Shown here: one piece after another, positions 23,012 to 35,685 of the stretch
How positions within the stretch are numbered: the stretch's first letter is position 1
Layout of the letters: the number at the start of each line of letters is the position of its first letter
NCBI RefSeq assembly: GCF_000151315.2
Contig: NW_011887306.1
Location: 65,357 to 129,356 of the forward strand
Origin: Capsaspora owczarzaki ATCC 30864
Lineage: Eukaryota; Opisthokonta; Filasterea
Direction: 5' to 3'
Length of the DNA stretch: 64,000 nucleotides
Translations under genes and position numbers: made by a program
Notes under the pieces: generated by a model
Database searches by the model: none
What the model was told of the DNA's origin: nothing
What the model saw: the letters and a program-made list of their open reading frames with translations, nothing else

Positions 23012-23763
23012 TTTTGGTTGCTCAGTTCTGCTGTTCTATGTGTATTCAAAGAGTCAAGATTTGCAAACGATTTGAATGAATGGTGACTGAGTTTGGGAGG
23101 TGAATGAAATCAAAAAACATAAAATGAAGATCGACTGAATGAGAATCAGAAGATCAGTGAAAACTTGAACAAACGGTGAAGTTTGACCAGCGACCCTGTT
23201 CAAGCTGCGACCTTGACGCTTGCTTGCTGTAGGAGAATCACTATGAGAGTGAGAGTGAGAGAAGAGGGTGTTTTGAGTGCGTTTGCTGCTGCTCTCAGTG
23301 GGTCTGAGACACCCCAGTTTTTGCCGGGGTTTGGTAGTTCAGCATCCACTTCTTTCCGTTGTTACTCTCAGCAGAAGCGACATCTTTCACTCGTCTCTCT
23401 GCGTTTTGGTAGCAAAAAGAGAAAGTAAATCAACTTCAAACATCAAACATCAAACATCAAAAATCCAACATGAAACCAAAACATGAACGCAGATTGATTT
23501 TCGTGCAAGTTTTCTGTTTCACTCTTTTTTTTTTTCTTCTTTTTTTGGCGCGAAAACGCTGAAAAACCATCACGAAACAACTGACAAAAGGATGCCGCTG
23601 TTGGAGAAGCTGTCGGCGTCTGGTGCTGCTGCTGCTGCTGCGGGTGGTGGTGGTGGTGGTGGCGGACGGCTGCCAGAGTCCGAATCAGCGGCACGCGTCG
23701 GCATCAGCGGCAACGGGGGGGCGCGCGGGCACGGCTGCAAGGACGCGGCGGGCGCTGGCTGAC
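23012..23763. promoter_or_regulatory. Divergent upstream region of Munc13-like and CCDC82-like genes
   Basis: 750 bp lie between two outward-reading genes. They include a repeated ATCAAAC tract near 23440-23460, a T-run near 23525 and a Gly/Ala codon-rich segment after an ATG at 23592. No TATA box stands out. Confidence 0.4.
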
Positions 23764-26700
23764 ATGCAGGCACAAGCCGACGAAGCAGCGCGACTGGTGC
23801 TCGCCGCGCCGTCGCCGTCCCCGCCGCAGCGGATGCAGCACCATACTCAACGCGAGCACAGCAAGAGCAGGGTCAGGGCTGCTGGCGTGGAGTCGGACGC
23901 TCCATTGGCGGGAAACGCATCGGTCGTTTCAGACGCTTCTTCTTCTGCTTCAATTGTGCCTGCAAGCCAGACAGTGCTCGAGCAGCAGCAGCAGTCGTCG
24001 TCGAGGTCGCCACGGTCTACAAAGCGCGCAGATACCAACGTCATTGCGGCTTCGAGGGCTGAGCACCAGTCGAGCGACGCACGGGTTGCATCGGCGCAAG
24101 ACGAGACGAGCGAGACCAACGAGACGAGCGACAAGGCCGTCGAGTCCGATGCAAATGCAGCGAGCAGTCGAGCTGAGATGCCGTCGTCGTCGTCGTCGTC
24201 GTCACCAACAAGCGATGGTCTGAATGCGGCGAGCAGCGAACGGCCGCTCAGCGCTGCAGGTCGCGCCGCTCTCGAACGCGCCAACCCGCTGCTGCCCCGC
24301 GAGAAGGCTGCCGGCTCCACGCATCCACTCCCGACAACAAAGTACATGTTATTGCAGCCACTTGCAAGTGCCGCCAGCAGCGTCGTCGTTGGCGAGGATC
24401 AGGCCAGGCTCGGCTCTGCTCTTGCGACGCCCGCCAAACCCAGCGGGAACTCGCGAGCCGCCGGCACGTCCACAGATGATCCGTTTCATGTCTCATCTCT
24501 GCGGGACAATGCCGATGCTCTTGCATTCATGCCAGCGAGTGGAACAGACCGTGCCGCTGCACGAAAATCGCCAAAATCCACGCCCATCTCGAGAATTGCT
24601 TTGCCTCGAACGGCCTTTCCCGACGGCCAGTTCGACCTGGCCCCTTCCGGCTTCGGCTCGTCGTCGTATGCAGCAACTGCCCCGATTCCATCGCAATGGG
24701 CCGGACCAAGTCGCTACGCAGCCGTCTCCAGTGACCTGCCAACCCCTCCGTCCCAGTGGCAATCGCGGCACCAGCAGCACAACCAGCAGGTGCTTGCGCT
24801 CAGCCTCAGCGCGCGGTCAAACCTTCCAGCCAAGTCGCACGCATCCGTCTACCGCGATTCGGACAGCGACTTGGAGGTTGATGTCGCCGAGAGCTCAATC
24901 GGCAGTCACGTTCACAACGACGACGACAACGATGACGACGACGACGACGACGCTGACCAGCCACGCGGATACATTGCTGGAGCCACCTATCTGAGCGACA
25001 CCCCGACGCCGCGTGCGGATGTCAAGCTCGCGCTGACCCGGCTGACTCAGCGCCGCGCACAGGCAGTGCGCGAAGCATCGACAGGCCGACTCCGCTCCCC
25101 GTCTCCTCCCCTCGACCGCCGTTACCCTGGAGTGACGCAGCGCGCGACCATCTCGGTGCCCACAGGCTCGTCGCCGCAAATAGTGCACGACACACCCGTG
25201 GGCACGCGCCGGAATCGCGCCGCCGTCTCCATCATGGGCGACGCTTCCGACTTGTTCATTTCCTCCAATGCAAGCAGAAATGCCGATGCGACTGATATTC
25301 GTCGCAATGATAATGATGGTGATGATGACGACGATGATGAAGATCTTCCATCTCAAGCGACTGCGCAGGCTGCAGCGATCGCCCAAAGTCAAGCGCGGAC
25401 CTCATCAACACCATCGCGCACAAGTGTCACTCCTGCGTCAAACGCCCGGCCATCTCCACGAAAGATCAAGCAAGTTTGTTCCGACAGCGACAGCGAGGAG
25501 GACGACAAGCAAGAGCAGGTCAGGCAACAGCAACAACAACAACAACCCCGCCCTGCGACTCAATCGACCACCAAGCACAGTCCATCAGCTGCATCTCGCT
25601 CGACACCTGCAGGTGGAGCATTCGTTGATCGCCTTTCCGACTCTGACGGTGCCGAGGACGAAATTGCCTCCACCATTTCTTTACCTCGCCGTGCGACAAG
25701 CACAAGCTCGCAGGCTAGTCGTCGCGCTGGCATCAAACGCAACGCTGCCCCTCTCAGCACCTCTCAAAAGCTGGTCAAGGCCGCGATGCGTGGTAGCGGC
25801 CGACGCTCGCCCGAGCGCTCGTTGCTCGAGGAGGAGGATTTGGAAGGATTTGTGGTGCCGGACAGCGCTCCTCTGGAAGCGTTGACAAGCAGCTCTGATG
25901 ACGCGTCTGGCTCGAGTGATGGTAGCGATGCTGATGAAAGCGATCGGCGGTCAAAGTCATCCCGAAAGCAGGCCTCCCGTCGACGCAGTAGCAGCCAACG
26001 ACACGAGAGATCGTCGCAACGTTTCAAGAACTCCGAGTTCCATCCTAGCTACGTGAATCACCCTGTGGTGTCGAGATCCAAGCGACGACGAGAAGACATC
26101 CGAAGCGACAAACCCTCCAGGAGCAAGAGCGGTGACAGCGGCAGCAGCTCTAGCGACGACGATGTTCGACCAATTTCCTCGCTGGTGGTGGTTGAGCAAC
26201 CTTCCAAACGAGCCCGACAGGAATCGGATGAAAGCTCGACCACAGTCTCTGCCAAAATTGTAGCGGCGTCTGCTGTTACTGGGCATGTTTTGGCAATTGG
26301 TTCCGCTCGCTCGGCACAGGAGGTGGCAGCTTCCGTTTTGACCGCCATCGGCTCTGCGACGGAGGCAAATACTGCCGATGCCCCACCTGCACTGGTACCA
26401 AACACGTTCATGTGCCTGCGAGACCCAACCAGTGCGCAAGGCGTTGATGTGAGCGAGCTTCTCTTCCGCGTCTCGCACTCCGCCAGTGTTGTGGAAGCAT
26501 ATCGCAATATCGGTCGCTTCAACTACGAGGCAACCAATTGCTTCTTCAATGTTGCTTCCGAGCACCTTCTTGGCCCAATCCTGGTCGCGCATGTCCCTCC
26601 GCGACCCCTGTGTGACATTGTTTACTTGTATCCGTCGCTCGCTGCGCAGTTGCCGACGTTATTGATGAACGTGGCAGAGACCAGAGCTATGGATGTTGAA

Positions 26701-28200
26701 ACGCGGCCATCCATTCAACAACAGCCAGAGACGGAGCAAGAGCCGGAGCAAGAGCCGGAGCAGTCGCCCGACATTGCTGTGGTTGCTGCAGCTTCCCTGA
26801 CTCGCAGGAGACAGCCAGTTTTGCGGAATACGCCGAAGCCACCAACAGCAACAGACGCCCCGTCCAGCACTTCCAAGCAAGAGCCTGTGCTGCCACAACC
26901 CCAGCAAGTCGAACGTGAAACGCGCAAAGCTGCCGCTTCTCCCAAGAAGGCCGACGCGACCCGCTCACCAGCCAAAAATGTCACCAAAGAGGTCACTGCG
27001 GACACTTCTGCGGCATCGACGACGGACACTTCTGCAGCAACGGCTTCAAGTGCTCCAACTCGCCGCCGTACGAGGCGCGCATTGTCGACCGCGGCCCAGG
27101 ATTCCCAGACCAGCGAGACCAACACGGCCAGCCCCATGGATGTGGCCACGACAGAAACCACGACTGCGGTTCGAGTCAAGCTCGAGCCACAGGCTGTGGC
27201 GCCCCAGACTCTGGACCGCGAGCTCGAACTGCTGCGGTCGCGTCGTCAAGAATTGGGCGTCGCGTTTCCCGTCTTTTTGCAATTTCTGCTCAGCGTGTCT
27301 GTCGACAGCGACTTTCTCGGCTACTTGGTTGACTCGGGCGACCACTACTTTCTTTCGGCTGTGCGACGGATTGACGCCGCTCTGGAGGATTGCAAGAGCA
27401 TTCTCGTGGCCAGCGACAGTTGGAACTCTGAGTTCAAGTCCGCGCTCGACACGTATCCGCATCGCAGCGAGGTCGACTCGCGTGCGAACGACAAGTGCGA
27501 AGCGTGCGGGCGCGGCGCTCACACTGTTGCTGTCACCATTCACCTGCAAGGACCTCGCTATGATTCCAAAATGCTGCAAGAACTCCCGTGTGTCGAGGAA
27601 AAGAAGGAGGCAGAGGAGGAAGAACAGTCGTCGTTGCACAATAGTGCTGCAGTCCATCCAGACTCACCTCTGGCCCGAACGTCCGCTCGCAGCGCGTTTG
27701 AGTTTGTGGGGTCGGACGACGAGGCAGAGCACGAGCGCCCTCACACTGCATCCAGGCGCTCGACCAAGCACACTCGTGACAACCACTCTCAAGCAAGCGA
27801 TCAAGGCGACGAGCGAGCGCGGCGTAGCCCTGGAGGCCACGTTGCAGTGAGCAGGCGCGGCAAGTCGTCGTCCGGCTCTTCCGACAAGGCCCGGTTCCGA
27901 GCGACCGCAAGCAAGCAGCAGCTGCAAATGGCGTTAGCGCCCTCTGTGGAATCGGTCTGCTTCAAGGTCGGCAAGTCCTGTGCAGCTCGTGCGGCCGTCT
28001 ATCACGACCTCAGCCATTTCAAGTGGCAGTGCTTCATGACCTGTCGGAAGCAAGCGCGTCTGGCACAGGCCAAGGGTCAGTTGGACCAGCGAGACACGGT
28101 TGCCCACTGCCTGGATGACAGCAACTGGGTCTATGAAATGTATCACTCGTTCCGGGCTCTGCTCAAGCGGGGTCAAGAGTTTCACATGAAGCACGCTTGA
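23764..28200 (+). CDS. Large CCDC82/DUF4211-like nuclear protein
   Basis: A single uninterrupted frame of about 1,478 residues from the first in-frame ATG. The first two thirds are disordered: Ser-rich, Asp/Glu runs and basic KRRRED-type clusters, with an LEGFVVPD motif like that before DUF4211 domains. The C-terminal domain (about 27220-28170) fits DUF4211 of CCDC82: FPVFLQFLLSVSVDSDFLGY, a YFLSAVRRID helix, WNSEFKSALDTYPH, CEACGR with a paired-Cys knuckle, and a final WVYEMYHSFRALLKRG helix. The role of CCDC82 is poorly known; nuclear location here is inferred from composition. An ATG at 23592 lies in another frame and would join only if the G7 run at 23716-23722 were one base shorter. Convergent with the NDR kinase. 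Confidence 0.7.
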   Translation: MQAQADEAARLVLAAPSPSPPQRMQHHTQREHSKSRVRAAGVESDAPLAGNASVVSDASSSASIVPASQTVLEQQQQSSSRSPRSTKRADTNVIAASRAEHQSSDARVASAQDETSETNETSDKAVESDANAASSRAEMPSSSSSSSPTSDGLNAASSERPLSAAGRAALERANPLLPREKAAGSTHPLPTTKYMLLQPLASAASSVVVGEDQARLGSALATPAKPSGNSRAAGTSTDDPFHVSSLRDNADALAFMPASGTDRAAARKSPKSTPISRIALPRTAFPDGQFDLAPSGFGSSSYAATAPIPSQWAGPSRYAAVSSDLPTPPSQWQSRHQQHNQQVLALSLSARSNLPAKSHASVYRDSDSDLEVDVAESSIGSHVHNDDDNDDDDDDDADQPRGYIAGATYLSDTPTPRADVKLALTRLTQRRAQAVREASTGRLRSPSPPLDRRYPGVTQRATISVPTGSSPQIVHDTPVGTRRNRAAVSIMGDASDLFISSNASRNADATDIRRNDNDGDDDDDDEDLPSQATAQAAAIAQSQARTSSTPSRTSVTPASNARPSPRKIKQVCSDSDSEEDDKQEQVRQQQQQQQPRPATQSTTKHSPSAASRSTPAGGAFVDRLSDSDGAEDEIASTISLPRRATSTSSQASRRAGIKRNAAPLSTSQKLVKAAMRGSGRRSPERSLLEEEDLEGFVVPDSAPLEALTSSSDDASGSSDGSDADESDRRSKSSRKQASRRRSSSQRHERSSQRFKNSEFHPSYVNHPVVSRSKRRREDIRSDKPSRSKSGDSGSSSSDDDVRPISSLVVVEQPSKRARQESDESSTTVSAKIVAASAVTGHVLAIGSARSAQEVAASVLTAIGSATEANTADAPPALVPNTFMCLRDPTSAQGVDVSELLFRVSHSASVVEAYRNIGRFNYEATNCFFNVASEHLLGPILVAHVPPRPLCDIVYLYPSLAAQLPTLLMNVAETRAMDVETRPSIQQQPETEQEPEQEPEQSPDIAVVAAASLTRRRQPVLRNTPKPPTATDAPSSTSKQEPVLPQPQQVERETRKAAASPKKADATRSPAKNVTKEVTADTSAASTTDTSAATASSAPTRRRTRRALSTAAQDSQTSETNTASPMDVATTETTTAVRVKLEPQAVAPQTLDRELELLRSRRQELGVAFPVFLQFLLSVSVDSDFLGYLVDSGDHYFLSAVRRIDAALEDCKSILVASDSWNSEFKSALDTYPHRSEVDSRANDKCEACGRGAHTVAVTIHLQGPRYDSKMLQELPCVEEKKEAEEEEQSSLHNSAAVHPDSPLARTSARSAFEFVGSDDEAEHERPHTASRRSTKHTRDNHSQASDQGDERARRSPGGHVAVSRRGKSSSGSSDKARFRATASKQQLQMALAPSVESVCFKVGKSCAARAAVYHDLSHFKWQCFMTCRKQARLAQAKGQLDQRDTVAHCLDDSNWVYEMYHSFRALLKRGQEFHMKHA

Positions 28201-28237
28201 ACATTGGTTTTTGAGTTTTTGTTCATTCTGCAAACAA

Positions 28238-28243
28238 AATAAA
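28238..28243 (+). terminator. Poly(A) signal AATAAA of the CCDC82-like gene
   Basis: AATAAA lies 38 bp after the stop codon at 28200, at the expected distance for a cleavage and polyadenylation signal. Confidence 0.55.
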
Positions 28244-28508
28244 AACGCGTTTGGTAGAAACGGCATATGATGGGGGCGAAAAAATGTATATTCTTGTGAC
28301 GAGTGGAACAAGAAAAAAAGACACCAAAACAATAAGAGATTGGAGCGAGCAACAAAGGTAGAGAGGGAACAAAAACTATGACCGAAAAAAAGAAAACACA
28401 CACATACACAATTACAATGAAGCCCTGATCGCGCTGCGTACGAGGAAGTATGAGATAACCAGGGAAGAAAAAGTACAAGGACAAAAGTGGGGGGGGGGAA
28501 TGAGGCTA

Positions 28509-31709
<3,201 letters not shown>

Positions 31710-32292
31710 GCCGCAGTCGTCGTCGCCACCGGCACCAGCACCCGTGGCTGACCCGTGGCTGATGACGCCGTAGCAGCAGCAGCAGAAGAGCCCAGCGATG
31801 ACGCCGCAGCAGCAGCAGCCGCGGACGATGACGATGATCCAGCCGCGTCCAACGCAGACGACATTGTCAATGCTCGGCTTCTCCAATGCTAGCGATTTGA
31901 GGTGGTTGCTGTTTTGGTCTGCTTGTTTTTTGCTCTCTCTCTTTCTCTCTCTCTCTCTGTCGACTCTCTTCTTGTTGTTGGTGGGTTGCGCAAAACCAAG
32001 CCGAAGAAGAAGAAGAAGAAGAGGAAGAAGAAGAAAAAACAAGCAGAAAACAAGAAAAGAAAAAAAAAAAAAGACGGGAAAAAAAAAAAAAGAATGATGG
32101 AAAAAAGTCCAAAATAATAAGACAAACACCTTAAATGGTGTGCGTGTTTGGACTGGCACATCACACACAATGCATGGACAGAAACACGCGATACGTGAAA
32201 ACAACAACTACTACTACTATTTTGACTTTGGTAAAAATTCGTTGCGCAACAAAAAGATTTGGAACACGACAAAACAAACCAAAAAACCCTTT
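31710..32292. other. 5' region of the NDR gene and 3' flank of 6PGD
   Basis: It holds a codon-like Ala/Ser-rich stretch directly upstream of the NDR start (31710-31864), then AT-rich DNA with CT and GAA-type simple repeats (31935-32035) and A-runs (32060-32091). No separate gene is seen. Confidence 0.45.
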
Positions 32293-33822
32293 TTAGTTGG
32301 CCCACTCTTGGTGGAACGAGCCGGGCTTGTCGGTGCGCTCAAAGGTGTGTGCGCCGAAAAAGTCGCGCTGGGCCTGGACGAGGTTGGCAGAGGAGCGCTC
32401 GCGGCGGTAGGCGTCAAAGTAGGCGAGGGAGCCAGAGAAGGCCGGCACGGCAATGCCGTTCTCGATGGCGAGCGAGACAACCTTGCGCCACGAAGCCTGG
32501 CGGGTCTGGAGCTCGTTGGCAAACTCGGGGTCGAAGAGGAGCGATGGCAACAGGGCGTCGCGGTCGAAGGCCTTCTTGATGCGGTCGAGGAAGACGGCGC
32601 GGATGATGCAGCCGCCCTTCCAGATGCGCGCAATCGAGCCGAGCTGGAGGTTCCAGTTCTTTTGCTCGCCCATCGTGCGGATAATGTTCAGGCCTTGGGC
32701 GTAGCTGCAAATCTTGGAGGCGTACAGGGCGCGACGAACGTGGTCGGCCAAGTCCTTCTTGGAGAGGCCGCCGAGACGGTCGGCGGGAGCCTGGTGCGAG
32801 AACAGCTTGGCGGCCTGGACACGGTGCTCCTTGAGGCCCGAGATGAGACGCGAGTCGAGCGCGGCAGAGATGGTGGGGACGGGCACGCTAATCTCGGCAG
32901 CCGTCTGGACAGTCCACTTGCCAGTGCCCTTCATGCCGGTCTTGTCGAGAATCTTGTCGACGAGCTCGCCCTCGCCGTGGGGGTCCTTGACGCCAAAGAT
33001 CTGAGCGGTGATCTCAATCAAGAAGGACTCGAGCTCGCCGCGGTTCCACTCCTCAAAGAGGGCCTTGAGCTCGGCGTTCGAGAAGCCGCCGACCGTGCGG
33101 AGAATGTCGTACGCCTCGGCAATCAGCTGCATGTCGCCGTACTCGATGCCGTTGTGAATCATCTTGACATAGTTGCCGGCGCCGCCAGGGCCAATGTGGG
33201 TGACGCACGGGCCGTCGACCTGGGCGGCAATCTTGGTGATGATGGGCTCCATCAGGTCGTAGCCGGCCTTGGGGCCGCCGGGCATGAGGGATGGGCCGTT
33301 GCGGGCGCCAGACTCGCCGCCAGACACGCCCATGCCCATGTAGAGCAGGCCCTTGGCAGCAACCTCCTGGGCGCGACGCTCGGTGTTTTCGTACCACTCG
33401 TTGCCGCCATCGACAATCAAATCGCCAGCCTCCAAGTGCTCGGACAGCTTGGCAATGGTCTCGTCGACCGGCTTGCCAGCCTGGACGAGGATGATGACGC
33501 GGCGGGGCTTCTCGAGCGACTGGGAGAAGGAGGAAAAGGAGGAGAAGAAGAGATGGTGAGATCAAAAGAGCATGTCAACAAGCCAAACAAAAAAAAAAAA
33601 AAAAAAAAGCTCAAATAGATGGCATACAGCGACAAAGTCCTTCATCTCCTTGAAGCCGACGAGGGGCAGGTTGCCCTCCTCCTTGGCGCGGCGCTCAGTG
33701 TCCTGGGTCTTCTCGTACGAGCGGTTGAAGACCGAGATTTGGAAACCCTTGGAGGCGACGTTGAGGGCGAGGTTTTGGCCCATGACAGCGAGGCCCACCA
33801 GGCCGACCTTGGAGAGCGTCAT
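32293..33822 (-). CDS. PGD: 6-phosphogluconate dehydrogenase (decarboxylating)
   Basis: This enzyme makes ribulose 5-phosphate, CO2 and NADPH from 6-phosphogluconate in the oxidative pentose phosphate pathway. Two exons, 33822-33628 and 33519-32293, join in frame to give 473 residues, close to the family norm of 470-490. Visible motifs are the NADP-binding GLAVMGQNLALN, VQAGKPVDETI, DGGNEWYENTERR, the signature GVSGGESGARNGPSLMPGG with catalytic Lys/His/Asn context in VKMIHNGIEYGDMQ, and the C-terminal FFGAHTFERTD region that closes over the partner subunit. It lacks targeting signals and is likely cytosolic. Nothing is unusual apart from its single short intron. Confidence 0.97.
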
Positions 33823-35685
33823 CTTTTTTTTGGTTGTGTGTGTGTTGGTTCTTGTAGAAGCGACTTCTGTGATCCGTGAGAAGGGGTTGGAAACAGTGAG
33901 GTCGGGGTGCATCAGATTCAACGTCGAATGCAAGTGTATGCCATGTAGTCAGTCATTCAGAGTCACACTCGTGTGATAGTAGTGTGATAGTTTTCATCGT
34001 CTTATCGCTTCATCATCCGAGTTTCACAGTATCATCGCTCAATGGTCACCAGTGCTTCCCACAGTGATTGATGCGGCCGTGACTGTGCGTTCTTTTAAGA
34101 TTTGTTGTTTTTTTGTTGAGCTGCTCACGCACGATTTTTGATTGTTCAAAGAACGACTGAGAATGAAAAGAGTTTTGGTCAAATAGAATTAAAAATACGC
34201 TCAAGTTTGATGATGACGATGATGATGATGATGATGCGATGATTGAGATCTGAACCGCGGGGAAGAATGATGAAGTAAAAACAGTGAATGCGCGAACAAC
34301 GGAGGAAAAAAAAAAAAAAAAAAAAAAAGCGAACAAAGTGGGGCGTTTTCACCTTCGCTTTTTCATAGTCTGCAAGTTGAGGATGTGTTTGTGGATGAAA
34401 TGTGGTCGATGTTGAAACGCAAGCAGCTGCAGTCAAACTGATGACTGTGGGGAACAAGCGACAAAGAGACAAAGAGAGGGGGGGTGGATTTCCCCAATGC
34501 AAGTTGAAGCGAATGGCGTGAGGAGGACACGAACAGAGGTCTTTTTTTTTTTGTTGCTTTTTTATTCTTTTATTCTACTGCGTTTCCTGTCGTTTTCGCA
34601 GTGACACGCTCGGCGGTCTGCGTTCAGAAGCAAGTGCTGCTGTGGGCTTTTGCTACGTGTTTTTGAGGGGGGTTTTGGGGGGCACGACAGGATCAGCGAC
34701 GCTCGTGTGTGCGTGTGTGACCGGAACGCAGATTCGCATCCCCACCTCACTTCAGTCGCTGCTCATCCTTCCTCCCTCGTTCCCTCGTTCCGACTTCAAC
34801 CAGCTCTCTCAAACGAACTCTCTCACACAAAGCAAAGCAAAGACGGACGACGAGCGAGCAAAAAACAGAAGCGAACGCAAACACACACGAAAACGCGAGA
34901 AACAAAAAAAAAAAAAAAAAAAAAAACGGAGAAAACGAAAAAAAAAAAAAAAATGTTGGGAAACGAACAAAAAGTCAAAAAACTCACAAAGAGGAGGAGG
35001 AGGAGGAGGAGGAGCTCAGCCTTGGGGGTCGCTTTGGATGGCTGGTGGGCGAGAATCAACTTCTGAGCGACGGTGGGTTTGGTTGGAGGTCTATTCAGCA
35101 GCAGCTCGAATACAACAATGCAACCGCTCGCGATAGACATTCAAAAAGGAACATCTTCATTTTTGTACATGGAGTGCTTCAAACTCAACATTCAATGGGT
35201 CTCAGCGTGCGTGATCGAATTCGTCATAAACTACGACTGAATCGTACGAAACTCATGACTCAGGGGGTGAATAGACTGCGAGTGCTGATGATGGGACTGC
35301 AACCTGGATTATGAAAACCAGCTCCAAAGTGCGCTTGATCTTTTCCGTTCTGCTTCGAACTCGAAAGCGATCATGTTCCTCATAAACTACTACATTCCAC
35401 AAAACACATGAAACACTGCTACCGTACAACAGAACACTAGTTGAACCATCTACAATCCAAATGGGCGAAAATCCGTACCAGTTCAAAAGTACATTGGAAA
35501 ACACACAAACAGCGTCTCACAGAACAAGCAAAAACTAAAAAAAAAAAAAAAAAGGAGCTCGCAAAAGGAGTGGAGGACGGACGAGAAAACACAAGAACAC
35601 AACTAAGACCAACAATGGCATTGGCTGAATAACGACAATCAACTACCAAAAACAAGAGGACAACGCGTGTCCGTTTTTTTTGCCT
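33823..35685. other. Intergenic region, AT-rich with simple repeats
   Basis: 1.86 kb without a recognisable gene. It contains a (GAT)n tract near 34208-34236, A-runs near 34303-34328, 34905-34955 and 35537-35553, and a (GAG)n tract near 34992-35013. The first part should hold the PGD promoter. Short open frames here are low-complexity and not conserved in any way I can see. Confidence 0.5.

Noticed and set aside
32140-33618. Plus-strand 492-codon frame over 6PGD
   Set aside because: Long only because the strongly GC3-biased enzyme gene lacks stops in antisense; composition is that of a mirrored gene.
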